From positions 1 to 22,079 of the forward strand of contig CALVVW010000022.1 of NCBI GenBank assembly GCA_944364005.1: a DNA stretch of 22,079 bases, read 5' to 3'. The stretch comes from an uncultured Bacilli bacterium. Lineage in GTDB: Bacteria > Bacillota_I > Bacilli_A > RF39 > UBA660. Shown here one piece after another: positions 12,779-22,079 of the stretch. How positions within the stretch are numbered: position 1 is the stretch's first letter; each line of letters starts with the position of its first letter. A program made the position numbers and the translations under genes. A model generated the notes under the pieces. That model was not told the origin of the DNA. It ran no database searches and was given only the letters and a program-made list of their open reading frames with translations.

Positions 12779-15700
12779 GTGGCTTATAAAATTGTAAAAT
12801 GCGGTGATTACCGTGAAAGAAGAAATTACTCACGTATCAGAAATACTTATGAATTGAAAGATTTATTAGAAATTCAAAAAAAATCATATGACAGATTTAT
12901 CACAGTTGGTATTAAAGAGGTGTTCGATGATTTATTTCCAGTAGAAAATTTCTCTGGAACTTTATCACTTGAATTCGGAGATTATCATTTTGATAAACCT
13001 CGTTATTCTATTAAGGAAAGCAAAGATAGAGAGACTACTTATTCTGCACCATTAAGAGTAGATGTTCGTCTTTTTAACCGTGAGACGGGTGAAGTTAAAG
13101 AACAAGAAATTTTCATGGGTGATATGCCTATGATGACAGAAAGTGGTACATTTGTTATTAATGGAGCAGAACGTGTTATCGTATCTCAATTAGTACGTTC
13201 TCCTAGTGTTTATTTTAACCATGAAGTTGATAAAAATGGTCGTGAATTAATCACATCTCAAATTATTCCAACTCGTGGAACTTGGCTTGAGTTTGAAGTA
13301 GATGCTAGAGATGTATTATATGTTAGAATTGATCGTACTAGAAAAGTTACGTTAACTACTTTACTTCGTGCTTTTGGCCTTTCTAGCGATGATGAGATTT
13401 TCGCTATGTTTGGTGAAGATGATTATTTAAAAAATACTATTGCTAAAGACTCTACTAAAAATACAGATGAGGCTTTAATTGAAATTTATGAAAAATTAAG
13501 ACCTGGTGAACCAGCTACACTTGATTCTTCTAAAAATCAGATTATTACTAGATTCTTTGATGAATTTAGATATGATTTAGCTAAAGTAGGACGTTATAAA
13601 TTTAATCGTAAACTTAATATTATCGATCGTTTATTAAATCAAACTTTAGCAGAAGATATTTGTGATAGTGATGGTGTCGTAATATTTGAAGCTGGAACTC
13701 AAATTACAAAAGCTAATTTGGATCAGTTGAAAGAAGTGTTAGCTCAAGGATACGGATTAACTGAAGTTACTGTTAATGATGAATTAGATACTTATAATAA
13801 AGTACAAATCGTTAAAATAGTTGATCCTTCTGATAAGAAAAAGAAACTTATTGTTATTGGTAATGATCAAAGTATTGATGTTAAGAGATTGACTATTTCT
13901 GATGTTTATGCATCTGTTTCATATTACTTAAACTTATTACATGGTGTTGGTAATTATGATGAAATTGACCATTTAGGAAATAGACGTATTCGTCAAGTTG
14001 GAGAACTTTTACAAAATCAATTTAGAATTGGTGTTTCTCGTATGGAGAGAGTAATTCGTGAGCGTATGACTACGCAGGAAATGGAAGAGGTTACTCCTAA
14101 GACATTAATCAATATTCGTCCAGTTACTGCTGCTATGAAAGAGTTCTTTGGTAGTTCTCAATTATCTCAATTTATGGATCAAACAAATCCTATTGCAGAA
14201 CTTACTAATAAGCGTCGTTTATCAGCTTTAGGACCAGGTGGATTATCTCGTGATCGTGCAGGTGTTGAAGTTCGTGACGTTAACGCTTCTCACTATGGTC
14301 GTATTTGTCCAATTGAATCTCCTGAAGGACCAAATATCGGACTTATTACATCCTTAGCAAGTTATGCTAAAATCGATGAATATGGATTTATTATGACTCC
14401 ATATCGTAAGGTTGTCGATAAACAAATTACTGATGAAGTTGTTTACTTAACAGCAGATGAAGAGTTAGATTATATTATTTCTCAGTCTACTGTAGGAACT
14501 AATGAAGATAATGTAATTACGGATGATATGGTTAATGCTCGTTTCCGTGGTGAAAACATTTTAGCAAAACCAGAACAGGTGGATTATATCGATGTTAGTC
14601 CACAACAAGTTGTTTCTATTACAACAAGCTGTATTCCATTCTTGGAGCATGATGATGCTACTCGTGCATTAATGGGAGCTAACATGCAACGTCAAGCAAT
14701 GCCTTTAATTAAGACAGAAGCTCCACTTGTTGGTACTGGTGTTGAGTTTATTGCAGCAAAAGATTCTGGTGTTGAAATCATTTGTAAGGCAGATGGTATT
14801 GTTGATTATGTAGATGCTAGAAAGATTGTAGTTAAGACTGCTAATGGTAAAGATACTTACCGTTTAGCTAACTTTGAACTTGCTAACTCAAGTATTTGTT
14901 CTCATCAAAGACCAATTGTTCATGTTGGTGACAAAGTTAAAGCTGGTGTAACCATTTTAGCAGATGGAAATTCTACTGATAAAGGTGAACTTGCTTTAGG
15001 TAAGAATATGACCGTTGCATTCATGACATTTAATGGTTATAACTATGAGGATGCTGTTATATTAAATGAAAATTTAGTTAAAGATGATAAATATACTTCA
15101 CTTCATCTTGAGGATTATGAAATGCAATGTCGTGAAACTAAATTAGGACCTGAAGAGATTACTCGTGATATTCCTAATGTTAGTGAAGAAGCACGTCGTA
15201 ACTTAGATGAGAATGGTATTATTACTATTGGTACAGAAGTAAAAGAAGGAGATATCTTAGTTGGTAAAGTAACTCCTAAGGGTATGGCAGAACTTACTTC
15301 TGAAGAAAAATTATTACATGCAATATTTGGAGAGAAAACTCGTGAAGTTCGTGATACTTCTTTACGTGTTCCACATGGTGGAGATGGTATTGTTCATGAT
15401 ATTAAGATTTATTCTCGTAAAGATAATGATGAATTACCAGCTGGTGTTAGTAAAGTGATTCGTGTATATATTATTCAAAAACGTAAGATTCAAGTTGGAG
15501 ATAAGATGTCTGGACGTCATGGTAACAAGGGTGTTATTTCACTTATCTTACCTCAAGAAGATATGCCATATATGCCAGATGGTACTCCAGTTGATATTAT
15601 GTTAAATCCACAAGGTGTTCCATCTCGTATGAACTTAGGACAAATCCTTGAAATTCACATGGGTATGGCTGCTAAGAAATTAGGTGTTCATATTGCTACT

Positions 15701-16393
15701 CCAGTATTCGATGGTGCTCATATTTCTGATATTGAAGAGATGATGGCAGAAGCTGGAATGGATTCTGATGGAAAAACAATTCTTTATGATGGTCGTACTG
15801 GTGAGCCATTTGATAATCGTATTGCTGTTGGTGTTATGTATATGATTAAATTACATCACATGGTTGATGATAAACTTCATGCACGTTCTACTGGACCTTA
15901 TTCTTTAGTTACTCAACAACCGCTTGGTGGTAAAGCACAATTTGGTGGACAAAGATTTGGAGAAATGGAAGTTTGGGCATTGTATGCTTATGGTGCTGCT
16001 CATACATTACAAGAAATCTTGACAGTTAAGTCTGATGATGTTGTTGGACGTGTTAAAGTATATGAATCAATTATTAAAGGTCAAGAAATTAATCAAGCTG
16101 GTGTACCAGAGTCATTTAGAGTACTTATGAAAGAATTCCAGGCTTTAGGACTTGATATTTCTATTATTGATGATGAGGGTAGAACTTTAGAATTAAAAGA
16201 AATAGAAGAAGCTGAAGATCATGAAGATACTAAATTAAATATGGATGAAGTTGAAAAATCACCTGCTGTTCCTGTTATGGATGAGGATAGTAGTGAAGAT
16301 GACTATGAAGACGAAGATGATGAAGAGTTTGAAGAAGAAATGGAAAATGATTTGGAACTAGATGAAGAATTTGAGGAAGGAGCTGATCTTTAA
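12779..16393 (+). CDS. rpoB: RNA polymerase beta subunit
   Basis: Catalytic beta subunit of RNA polymerase, 1204 residues. Conserved blocks include the rifampicin region with [16 protein letters not shown] and [18 protein letters not shown] (about 464-490), [17 protein letters not shown], the [14 protein letters not shown] active-site block and the C-terminal [14 protein letters not shown] segment (here [20 protein letters not shown]). Residue 477 (codon 14207-14209) is Asn, where E. coli His526 and B. subtilis His482 sit. The last 65 or so residues are very acidic (runs such as [14 protein letters not shown]) and longer than in common homologues. The start is GTG at 12779 after AGGGGTG, giving the expected MAYKIV N-terminus. 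The stop overlaps the rpoC ATG by one base, and the acidic-tail codons supply the rpoC ribosome site. Confidence 0.98.
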   Translation: MAYKIVKCGDYRERRNYSRIRNTYELKDLLEIQKKSYDRFITVGIKEVFDDLFPVENFSGTLSLEFGDYHFDKPRYSIKESKDRETTYSAPLRVDVRLFNRETGEVKEQEIFMGDMPMMTESGTFVINGAERVIVSQLVRSPSVYFNHEVDKNGRELITSQIIPTRGTWLEFEVDARDVLYVRIDRTRKVTLTTLLRAFGLSSDDEIFAMFGEDDYLKNTIAKDSTKNTDEALIEIYEKLRPGEPATLDSSKNQIITRFFDEFRYDLAKVGRYKFNRKLNIIDRLLNQTLAEDICDSDGVVIFEAGTQITKANLDQLKEVLAQGYGLTEVTVNDELDTYNKVQIVKIVDPSDKKKKLIVIGNDQSIDVKRLTISDVYASVSYYLNLLHGVGNYDEIDHLGNRRIRQVGELLQNQFRIGVSRMERVIRERMTTQEMEEVTPKTLINIRPVTAAMKEFFGSSQLSQFMDQTNPIAELTNKRRLSALGPGGLSRDRAGVEVRDVNASHYGRICPIESPEGPNIGLITSLASYAKIDEYGFIMTPYRKVVDKQITDEVVYLTADEELDYIISQSTVGTNEDNVITDDMVNARFRGENILAKPEQVDYIDVSPQQVVSITTSCIPFLEHDDATRALMGANMQRQAMPLIKTEAPLVGTGVEFIAAKDSGVEIICKADGIVDYVDARKIVVKTANGKDTYRLANFELANSSICSHQRPIVHVGDKVKAGVTILADGNSTDKGELALGKNMTVAFMTFNGYNYEDAVILNENLVKDDKYTSLHLEDYEMQCRETKLGPEEITRDIPNVSEEARRNLDENGIITIGTEVKEGDILVGKVTPKGMAELTSEEKLLHAIFGEKTREVRDTSLRVPHGGDGIVHDIKIYSRKDNDELPAGVSKVIRVYIIQKRKIQVGDKMSGRHGNKGVISLILPQEDMPYMPDGTPVDIMLNPQGVPSRMNLGQILEIHMGMAAKKLGVHIATPVFDGAHISDIEEMMAEAGMDSDGKTILYDGRTGEPFDNRIAVGVMYMIKLHHMVDDKLHARSTGPYSLVTQQPLGGKAQFGGQRFGEMEVWALYAYGAAHTLQEILTVKSDDVVGRVKVYESIIKGQEINQAGVPESFRVLMKEFQALGLDISIIDDEGRTLELKEIEEAEDHEDTKLNMDEVEKSPAVPVMDEDSSEDDYEDEDDEEFEEEMENDLELDEEFEEGADL

Positions 16394-19300
16394 TGATAGA
16401 AGTAAATAAGTTTGATGCATTAAAAATTGGAATCGCTTCACCTGAAAAAATTCGTGAATGGTCTTATGGAGAAGTAAAAAAACCGGAAACTATTAATTAT
16501 CGTACTCTTCGTCCAGAGCGTGACGGATTATTCTGTGAAAAGATTTTCGGACCTACAAAAGATTTTGAGTGTGCTTGTGGAAAGTACAAAAGAGTTCGTT
16601 ATAAAAATATTGTGTGTGATCGTTGTGGAGTTGAAGTAACTCGTTCTAAAGTGCGTCGTGAACGTATGGGGCATATTGAGTTAGCAACTCCTGTATCTCA
16701 CATCTGGTTCTTCAAGGGTGTTCCATCTCGTATGGGATTAGTTCTTGATATGAGTCCAAGAGATTTGGAAGAGGTATTATACTTTGTTAGTTATGTAGTA
16801 ATTGATAAAGGAAATACTCCTCTTGAAAATAAGCAAACTTTATCAGAAAAAGAATATCGTGCTTATTATGAAAAATACGGTACTGGTTTTAAAGTAGGCA
16901 TGGGTGCTGAGGCTATTAAAGAATTACTTAAGAAAGTTGATTTAAAAGCTGAAATTGATACGATTGAAAAAGAATTAGAAAATGCTCAAGGTCAAAAGAG
17001 AACGCGTTTACTTAAGAGACTTGATGTATTAGATGCATTTTATCATTCTGGAAATAAACCTGAGTGGATGATTATGGATTGTATTCCAGTTATTCCACCA
17101 GAATTACGTCCAATGATTCAACTTGATGGTGGTCGTTTTGCTACTAGTGATTTAAACGATTTATATCGTCGTGTTATTAATCGTAATAATCGTTTAAAGA
17201 AACTTATTGATTTAGGTGCTCCTGGTATCATTATTCAAAATGAAAAACGTATGTTACAAGAAGCTGTTGATGCTTTATTTGATAATGGACGTCGTGGTAG
17301 AAGTGTTACTGGAGCAGGTAATAGACCATTAAAATCAATTTCATCTATGTTAAAAGGTAAACAAGGTCGTTTCCGTCAAAACTTGTTAGGAAAACGTGTT
17401 GATTACTCTGGTCGTTCTGTTATTGTTGTCGGACCAAGTCTTAAGATGTATCAATGTGGTATTCCTAAAGAAATGGCACTTGAATTATTTAAACCACATG
17501 TTATTCATGGATTAGTAAGCAAAGATATTGCTCATAATATTAAAGCTGCTAAAAGATTAATTGATAATCAAGATCCTGTTGTTTGGGATATTGTTGAAGA
17601 AGTAATTAAAGAGCATCCAGTATTATTAAACCGTGCTCCTACATTACACCGTTTAGGTATTCAAGCGTTTGAACCTATCTTAGTTGGTGGTAAAGCAATT
17701 CGTTTGCATCCATTAGTTTGTCCTGCATTTAATGCAGACTTCGATGGTGATCAGATGGCTGTACACGTTCCGCTTTCTGAGGAAGCTCAGGCAGAAGCTA
17801 GAATTTTAATGTTAGGTTCTGGAAACATCTTAAAACCTTCTGATGGAAAACCTATCGTTACTCCTGCACAAGATATGGTATTAGGTAACTATTATATTAC
17901 TATGGAAAAAGCTGGAGAAGATGGTGAAGGTCGTGTATTCAAAAATGCTAATGAAGCGTTAATGGCATACGAAAGACGTGAAATTACTCTTCATACTCGT
18001 ATTGCTGTTCCAGTAGATTCTTTTAAACATAAATTATTTACTGAAAATCAAAAAGGTAAATATTTAGTAACTACTGTTGGTAAAATTAAGTTTAATGAAA
18101 TCTTACCTGATTCATTTGCTTATATCAATGAACCAAGTGATGATAATATTCAAAATATTACACCTAATAAGTATTTCTTAGAGAAAGGTACTGATATTAA
18201 AGCTGCTATTAAAGATATGCCATTAGTTAAACCTTTTGCTAAAGGTACTTTAGAGAAAATTATTGATCAAGTATTCAAACGTTATAAAACAACAGAAACT
18301 TCTACTATGCTTGATAGCTTAAAAGATTTAGGATTTAAGTATTCTACAATTGCTGGTATTACTATTAGTATGGCTGATGTTGTTACAAGTAATGATAAAG
18401 ATAGAATTGTTGGTGAGAGCCAAAAATTAGTTGATAAGATTAATAAACAATATAAACGTGGTCTTATTACTGAAGAAGAAAGATTTAATAAAGTTATTGA
18501 GACTTGGAATGAAGCTAAAGATCAAGTTCAAGCTGAACTTGAAGAAATAGCTAATAAAGAAGTAGATAATCCTATCTTTATGATGATGCATTCTAAAGCT
18601 CGTGGTAACATTTCAAACTTTACACAAATTGCTGGTATGCGTGGTATCATGGCTAAGCCAGATGGATCTTCTGTTGAAATCCCAGTTCTTTCAAACTTTA
18701 AAGAAGGTCTTTCCGTTGCTGAGTTCTTCTTATCTACTCATGGTGCTCGTAAAGGTAGTGCCGATACAGCATTAAAGACAGCAGATTCTGGATACTTAAC
18801 TCGTCGTTTAGTTGATGTTAGTCAAGATATGATTGTTCGTGAAGAAGATTGTGGAACAGATCAAGGTGTTGTTGTTCGTGACTTCATCAATGAAAAAACA
18901 GGTGCAGTTATTGAAAGTTTACGCGATCGTATTGTTGGACGTTTTGCTAACAAGAAGATTATTCATCCTGAAACTAAAGAAGTTATCGTTGATAAGTTAG
19001 AGATGATTACTGAAAGTCTTGCAGATAAAATTATTGATGCTGGTATTACTGAAGTTGAGATACGTACCGTATTGACATGTAATACAGTTAATGGTGTATG
19101 TCAAAAATGTTATGGTCGTAACTTAGCTACTGGTAACTTAGTTGAAATTGGTGAAGCTGTTGGTGTTATGGCCGCTCAGTCTATCGGTGAACCTGGTACA
19201 CAGCTTACTATGCGTACATTCCATACTGGTGGAGTTGCTGGTGGAGAAGATATTACTCAAGGTCTTCCTCGTGTACAAGAATTATTTGAAGCTCGTAATC

Positions 19301-20025
19301 CTAAAGGAAAAGCAACAATTGCCGAGATTGATGGTAAAGTTACTAACATTAAAGAAGATCATGGTAAATTTAAAATTAGCATTACTAATAAACTAGAAAC
19401 TAAAGAACATGTTACTAATTATGGTGCTAAACTTTGTGTTGAAAAAGGTGATGAAGTTGTTTGTGGAGATAAACTTACTGAAGGAGCAATTAGTCCTAAA
19501 GAATTGTTAGCTGTTACTGATCCACTTACTACTCAAGAATATATTTTAAAAGAAGTTCAACATACTTATCGTTCACAAGGTGTTGATATTGCTGATAAAC
19601 ACGTTGAAATTATTGCTCGTCGTATGATTAGTAAGATTCGTATTGTTGAAGGTGGCGATACTAATCTATTACCTGGTTCTCTTGTTAATTTCCGTGAGTT
19701 TACTGATAGTAATAAAGAAGCTGTTATTAAAGGTAAAAAACCAGCTCTTGGTAAGCCAATTCTTCTTGGTATTACTAAGGCTGCACTTGAAACTGATTCC
19801 TTCTTATCTGCTGCATCATTCCAGGAGACAACTCGTATCTTAACTGATGCTGCTATTAAAGGTAAAGTTGATCCATTAGCAGGTCTTAAAGAAAATGTTA
19901 TTATTGGTAAATTAATTCCAGCTGGTACTGGTAGTAAAGTTTATCGTAATGTAGATTATGATTTAGCTTCTCAATTTATCGATGAAGAACCATTAGACAA
20001 ATTAGAAGATGAATTTATGGAGTAG
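16393..20025 (+). CDS. rpoC: RNA polymerase beta' subunit
   Basis: Catalytic beta' subunit, 1210 residues. The N-terminal zinc site uses Cys60, 62, 75 and 78. The Mg2+-binding active-site loop NADFDGD is at 447-453, with Asp449, 451 and 453. The trigger-loop region [20 protein letters not shown] and the following HTGGVAGG are intact. Gram-positive-length architecture with no large lineage insertion noticed. The ATG overlaps the rpoB TAA (TAATG), and AAGGAG at 16377-16382 lies 10 bases upstream, so the two are translationally coupled. Its stop codon is within the terminator stem at 20019-20038. The rpsL/rpsG genes that follow in B. subtilis are not here. Confidence 0.98.
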   Translation: MIEVNKFDALKIGIASPEKIREWSYGEVKKPETINYRTLRPERDGLFCEKIFGPTKDFECACGKYKRVRYKNIVCDRCGVEVTRSKVRRERMGHIELATPVSHIWFFKGVPSRMGLVLDMSPRDLEEVLYFVSYVVIDKGNTPLENKQTLSEKEYRAYYEKYGTGFKVGMGAEAIKELLKKVDLKAEIDTIEKELENAQGQKRTRLLKRLDVLDAFYHSGNKPEWMIMDCIPVIPPELRPMIQLDGGRFATSDLNDLYRRVINRNNRLKKLIDLGAPGIIIQNEKRMLQEAVDALFDNGRRGRSVTGAGNRPLKSISSMLKGKQGRFRQNLLGKRVDYSGRSVIVVGPSLKMYQCGIPKEMALELFKPHVIHGLVSKDIAHNIKAAKRLIDNQDPVVWDIVEEVIKEHPVLLNRAPTLHRLGIQAFEPILVGGKAIRLHPLVCPAFNADFDGDQMAVHVPLSEEAQAEARILMLGSGNILKPSDGKPIVTPAQDMVLGNYYITMEKAGEDGEGRVFKNANEALMAYERREITLHTRIAVPVDSFKHKLFTENQKGKYLVTTVGKIKFNEILPDSFAYINEPSDDNIQNITPNKYFLEKGTDIKAAIKDMPLVKPFAKGTLEKIIDQVFKRYKTTETSTMLDSLKDLGFKYSTIAGITISMADVVTSNDKDRIVGESQKLVDKINKQYKRGLITEEERFNKVIETWNEAKDQVQAELEEIANKEVDNPIFMMMHSKARGNISNFTQIAGMRGIMAKPDGSSVEIPVLSNFKEGLSVAEFFLSTHGARKGSADTALKTADSGYLTRRLVDVSQDMIVREEDCGTDQGVVVRDFINEKTGAVIESLRDRIVGRFANKKIIHPETKEVIVDKLEMITESLADKIIDAGITEVEIRTVLTCNTVNGVCQKCYGRNLATGNLVEIGEAVGVMAAQSIGEPGTQLTMRTFHTGGVAGGEDITQGLPRVQELFEARNPKGKATIAEIDGKVTNIKEDHGKFKISITNKLETKEHVTNYGAKLCVEKGDEVVCGDKLTEGAISPKELLAVTDPLTTQEYILKEVQHTYRSQGVDIADKHVEIIARRMISKIRIVEGGDTNLLPGSLVNFREFTDSNKEAVIKGKKPALGKPILLGITKAALETDSFLSAASFQETTRILTDAAIKGKVDPLAGLKENVIIGKLIPAGTGSKVYRNVDYDLASQFIDEEPLDKLEDEFME

Positions 20026-20048
20026 TGTTGACTACTTCTTTTTTTTAT
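20019..20048 (+). terminator. Terminator of rpoBC over the rpoC stop codon
   Basis: AGTAGT (20021-20026) pairs with ACTACT (20031-20036), extended by G-U and G-C pairs, with loop GTTG, then TTTTTTTT after one C. The rpoC TAG (20023-20025) is in the 5' arm. Confidence 0.88.
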
Positions 20049-20056
20049 TTTATTCT
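20028..20056 (+). promoter_or_regulatory. Promoter embedded in the rpoC terminator
   Basis: TTGACT (20028-20033) is made of the terminator loop and 3' arm, the 17-base spacer is the T run, and the -10 TATTCT is at 20051-20056. The predicted start 20063 is the first base of the AGGTGA ribosome site, a leader of about 11 bases. Confidence 0.65.
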
Positions 20057-20073
20057 AGGTATAGGTGAGAAGT

Positions 20074-21972
20074 ATGAGAAAGTATTTTTTTATTTGTTTA
20101 TTATTATTTTTTCTTTTTCCGTTTTCAGTGAAAGCTTTGGTTTATTATGATTCTTCTAAGTCATATTCTTTTGATAGTGGTGAAATTCAGAATGCTATTT
20201 CTGAAATGCAACAGGAACAATCTGTACAAAATGTATCTCCTAAAGGTAATAAATTAGTAGATATTGTGATTTTTGCTGGTCAGTCTAATATGGTTGGTAA
20301 AGATAATTCAGGTAGAAATACTATTTCTTCTATTACTAATTCTGGTTTTGAGATGCGATTTAATTCTAAACAGCAAGCAGTCGGAGTTAAATATTTAAGT
20401 GATTCTACTGATTTACAATCATCATTAATTCCTGCTTTTGCTAATGCTTATTATAATAATACAGGAGTTCCTATTATTGCTGTTCAAACGGCAGTATCTG
20501 GTTCTAAGATTAGTTCTTGGCAGAAGAATGGTAAAAATTATAAAAATGCTGTAGCTAAGATGAAATCTGCCATTTCTTATGTTAAGAGTCATTCTGAAAA
20601 TTTTAATTTACGAAATATTTATTTTGTCTGGTATCAGGGAGAGAGTGATACACCTAATTTAGCCTATGAAAATAATCTTCGTAAATTATTTCAGAATACT
20701 AAAGAAGCTGGTGTTGACCAAAATTTCTTGATTCGCATTGGTCATTTATATCATACAACTGGTACTTCTAATGATTCTTTAGAAAAACAAAAGTTTAATC
20801 GATATACTAATATGATTAAATTGCAAACAGAGTTTACAAGAAAGAATGATTTAGCTATTTTAGTTTCTACTAAAGCTGCACTCCTTTCTTTAGAGAAAAA
20901 TCCTAGTGTTGCTGCTGACGATTCTTTGAATCAAATTTCTGATATGATGATTGATCAAGTTCATTTTTCTCAGATGGCTTTAAATATTATTGGTTCTGAA
21001 GCTGGAAAGAATGTAGCATCTTATGTAAATATGGCACAACCACCTATGATAAAAGATATTGAATATGCCAATGGTTCTTATGACTTTTATTATACGGGTT
21101 ATGATTCTTCTCTTTCTTTTACCGAAGAACAAAAAGATTTCTTTTATGATAAGTCTAGAGAGTTTGTTCGAGAAGGTAATCGGAGCGGTTTATTACAATA
21201 CGGAATTTTGAGTAAGTATAAAGCATATCAATTACAAACGGTTTATTATCCTTCTTATAAATATAATGGAACGACTATTATGTATATGGGAAAAAATAAT
21301 AAGAACGATTTTAAAAAAGGAAATTATCTTGGCTTTGATTGTAGTGACTTTGTTTCTTTTATTTATCATTATATTTTTGGACTTCCTTTTGATTATGCTA
21401 AAATAGTAGACGGTCAGGTAGTTAATCATAATCCTTGGTCTACTAGTCAATATTTGAGTCAGCCTCAAAGTCCTAAATATGGTACTAATTACTTTATCAA
21501 TACTTTTAAATATGTTGGTGAATTAAAAAGTACCAAGAAAAAATATACTCTTTATGACGCAAAACGAAACTTTAAACTTAGTACAGGAGATTTAATTATT
21601 GGTAAAAATAGTGATACTGATGCTCATATCGTAATTTACATAGGCAAAGTAAAGAAAAATAAAAAAGATTTAGTATTAAACTCAACTTCAGTCGCTGAAC
21701 ATAATATTAAAGTTGATGGCAAAAAATATCATATTGATTATGCATATTTAACCAAAGATAATTTTGATAATGCTAAAAACTTTAGTCACACTTATAAAAA
21801 TATTACTGTATTGCGATTAAATAATGGTATTATGCCTGATAATTTTATCGGTAATGATTATACTGTTGATTTTTCTAAGTTAAATAATAATATTCCGGCA
21901 TATCAGTTTATTCCTAAATATATTGATAACACTGTTGTATCTGATGATTTATCTTGGACAATGCATTATTAG
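20074..21972 (+). CDS. Secreted SGNH acetylesterase (SASA-like) fused to NlpC/P60 peptidase
   Basis: A 632-residue secreted protein predicted to carry two wall-active domains. Residues 1-21 form a signal peptide (MRKYFF, then a hydrophobic core, SVKA). Domain 1, about 60-305, looks like a sialate-O-acetylesterase-type SGNH esterase: nucleophile Ser71 in FAGQSNMVG, WYQGESD at 186-192, and Asp294/His297 in DQVHFS. Domain 2, about 410-580, looks like an NlpC/P60-type cysteine peptidase: Cys423 in GFDCSDFVSFIYH and His518 in AHIVIYIG after a GDLIIG strand. I infer removal of O-acetyl groups from glycan (wall or host) plus cleavage of peptide stems. The ATG at 20074 follows AGGTGA. The in-frame GTG at 20065 lies within that ribosome site. 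The order rpoC-this gene is not the B. subtilis order, so it is accessory here. There is no anchor motif at the C-terminus. Confidence 0.85.
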   Translation: MRKYFFICLLLFFLFPFSVKALVYYDSSKSYSFDSGEIQNAISEMQQEQSVQNVSPKGNKLVDIVIFAGQSNMVGKDNSGRNTISSITNSGFEMRFNSKQQAVGVKYLSDSTDLQSSLIPAFANAYYNNTGVPIIAVQTAVSGSKISSWQKNGKNYKNAVAKMKSAISYVKSHSENFNLRNIYFVWYQGESDTPNLAYENNLRKLFQNTKEAGVDQNFLIRIGHLYHTTGTSNDSLEKQKFNRYTNMIKLQTEFTRKNDLAILVSTKAALLSLEKNPSVAADDSLNQISDMMIDQVHFSQMALNIIGSEAGKNVASYVNMAQPPMIKDIEYANGSYDFYYTGYDSSLSFTEEQKDFFYDKSREFVREGNRSGLLQYGILSKYKAYQLQTVYYPSYKYNGTTIMYMGKNNKNDFKKGNYLGFDCSDFVSFIYHYIFGLPFDYAKIVDGQVVNHNPWSTSQYLSQPQSPKYGTNYFINTFKYVGELKSTKKKYTLYDAKRNFKLSTGDLIIGKNSDTDAHIVIYIGKVKKNKKDLVLNSTSVAEHNIKVDGKKYHIDYAYLTKDNFDNAKNFSHTYKNITVLRLNNGIMPDNFIGNDYTVDFSKLNNNIPAYQFIPKYIDNTVVSDDLSWTMHY

Positions 21973-22021
21973 TCATTGTTGTCAGTTAAAGGATTTCTAA
22001 TATATAAATTGAAAAATTAAG

Positions 22022-22036
22022 TGTCCGAAACGGACA
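22022..22036. repeat. GC-rich perfect palindrome before an outward promoter
   Basis: TGTCCG-AAA-CGGACA is a perfect 6-bp-arm palindrome, strikingly GC-rich in an AT-rich intergenic region. It sits 6 bases upstream of the -35 of the promoter at 22043-22071, as a repressor operator (for example TetR-type) would. GTGTC (22021-22025) and GACAC (22045-22049) give an alternative pairing. Confidence 0.5.
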
Positions 22037-22042
22037 TAAAAA

Positions 22043-22071
22043 AAGACACATAGAATTACCTATGATACAAT
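22043..22071 (+). promoter_or_regulatory. Promoter facing out of the window
   Basis: AAGACA (22043-22048) and TACAAT (22066-22071) are 17 bases apart with a TGA extended -10. CATAG/CTATG (22049-22053/22060-22064) forms an inverted repeat in the spacer. The gene it would drive lies beyond the window. The 21973-22021 stretch shows nothing else. Confidence 0.55.
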
Positions 22072-22079
22072 GTAAGTGC

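Noticed and set aside
21232..21468. Minus-strand open frame of 78 codons inside the last gene
   Set aside because: Overlaps the NlpC/P60-like domain on the opposite strand, with no start signals.
21958..21979. Hairpin ACAATG/CATTGT over the stop codon of the last gene
   Set aside because: It resembles the other stop-codon terminators but is not followed by a T run, so I do not call it a terminator.

Overview
The window is an AT-rich stretch of a low-GC Firmicutes-type (Bacillota/Mycoplasmatota) chromosome. Every gene is on the + strand. TGG encodes Trp and TGA is used as a stop (mrnC and the sigma gene end in TGA), so this is the standard bacterial code and not the mycoplasma code. Gene order cysS-mrnC-rlmB-sigma-secE-nusG-rplK-rplA-rplJ-rplL-rsmC-rpoB-rpoC matches the Bacillus subtilis cysS-to-rpoC region, with clpC just upstream. 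Asn at the RpoB position equivalent to E. coli His526, as in Mollicutes, and the low GC suggest a lineage near the Mollicutes/Erysipelotrichia boundary that still has a cell wall. That placement is inference.

Layout: 1-1293 is the 3' part of a YfcC/DcuC-type membrane carrier. 1394-3610 is clpC. 3663-6776 is a translation/RNA-maturation and sigma block (cysS, mrnC, rlmB, sigma-70 factor). 6821-7702 is an unrecognised tail-anchored protein where B. subtilis has rpmG. 7810-8687 is secE-nusG. 8841-10041 is rplK-rplA, and 10200-11092 is rplJ-rplL. 11225-11962 is an unrecognised membrane-anchored protein inserted in the beta operon. 12095-12682 is an rsmC-type methyltransferase, 12779-20025 is rpoB-rpoC, and 20074-21972 is a secreted SGNH esterase plus NlpC/P60 fusion. 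The last 107 bases hold a GC-rich palindrome and a promoter facing out of the window.

Regulation is unusually readable. Seven promoters have hexamers spaced exactly 17 bases in front of clpC, gene 6821, secE, rplK, rplJ, rsmC and rpoB. An eighth lies inside the rpoC terminator. Further extended -10 elements lie before cysS and gene 11225 and at the window end. The ribosomal operons carry RNA leaders: two hairpins resembling the L1-stalk rRNA site (before rplK and before rplA) and an L10 leader with an attenuator before rplJ. Four intrinsic terminators (clpC, cysS, rplL, rpoC) are built over the stop codon of the gene they end. Five genes have the Shine-Dalgarno starting where transcription should start, giving predicted leaders of only 10-17 bases. 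A strong promoter before rsmC runs straight into a terminator hairpin, which looks like an attenuator or a short RNA.

Starts were revised from the longest ORF to the ribosome-site-supported start for clpC, cysS, rlmB, rplK, rplJ and the final gene. No tRNA, rRNA, CRISPR array or insertion sequence was recognised.
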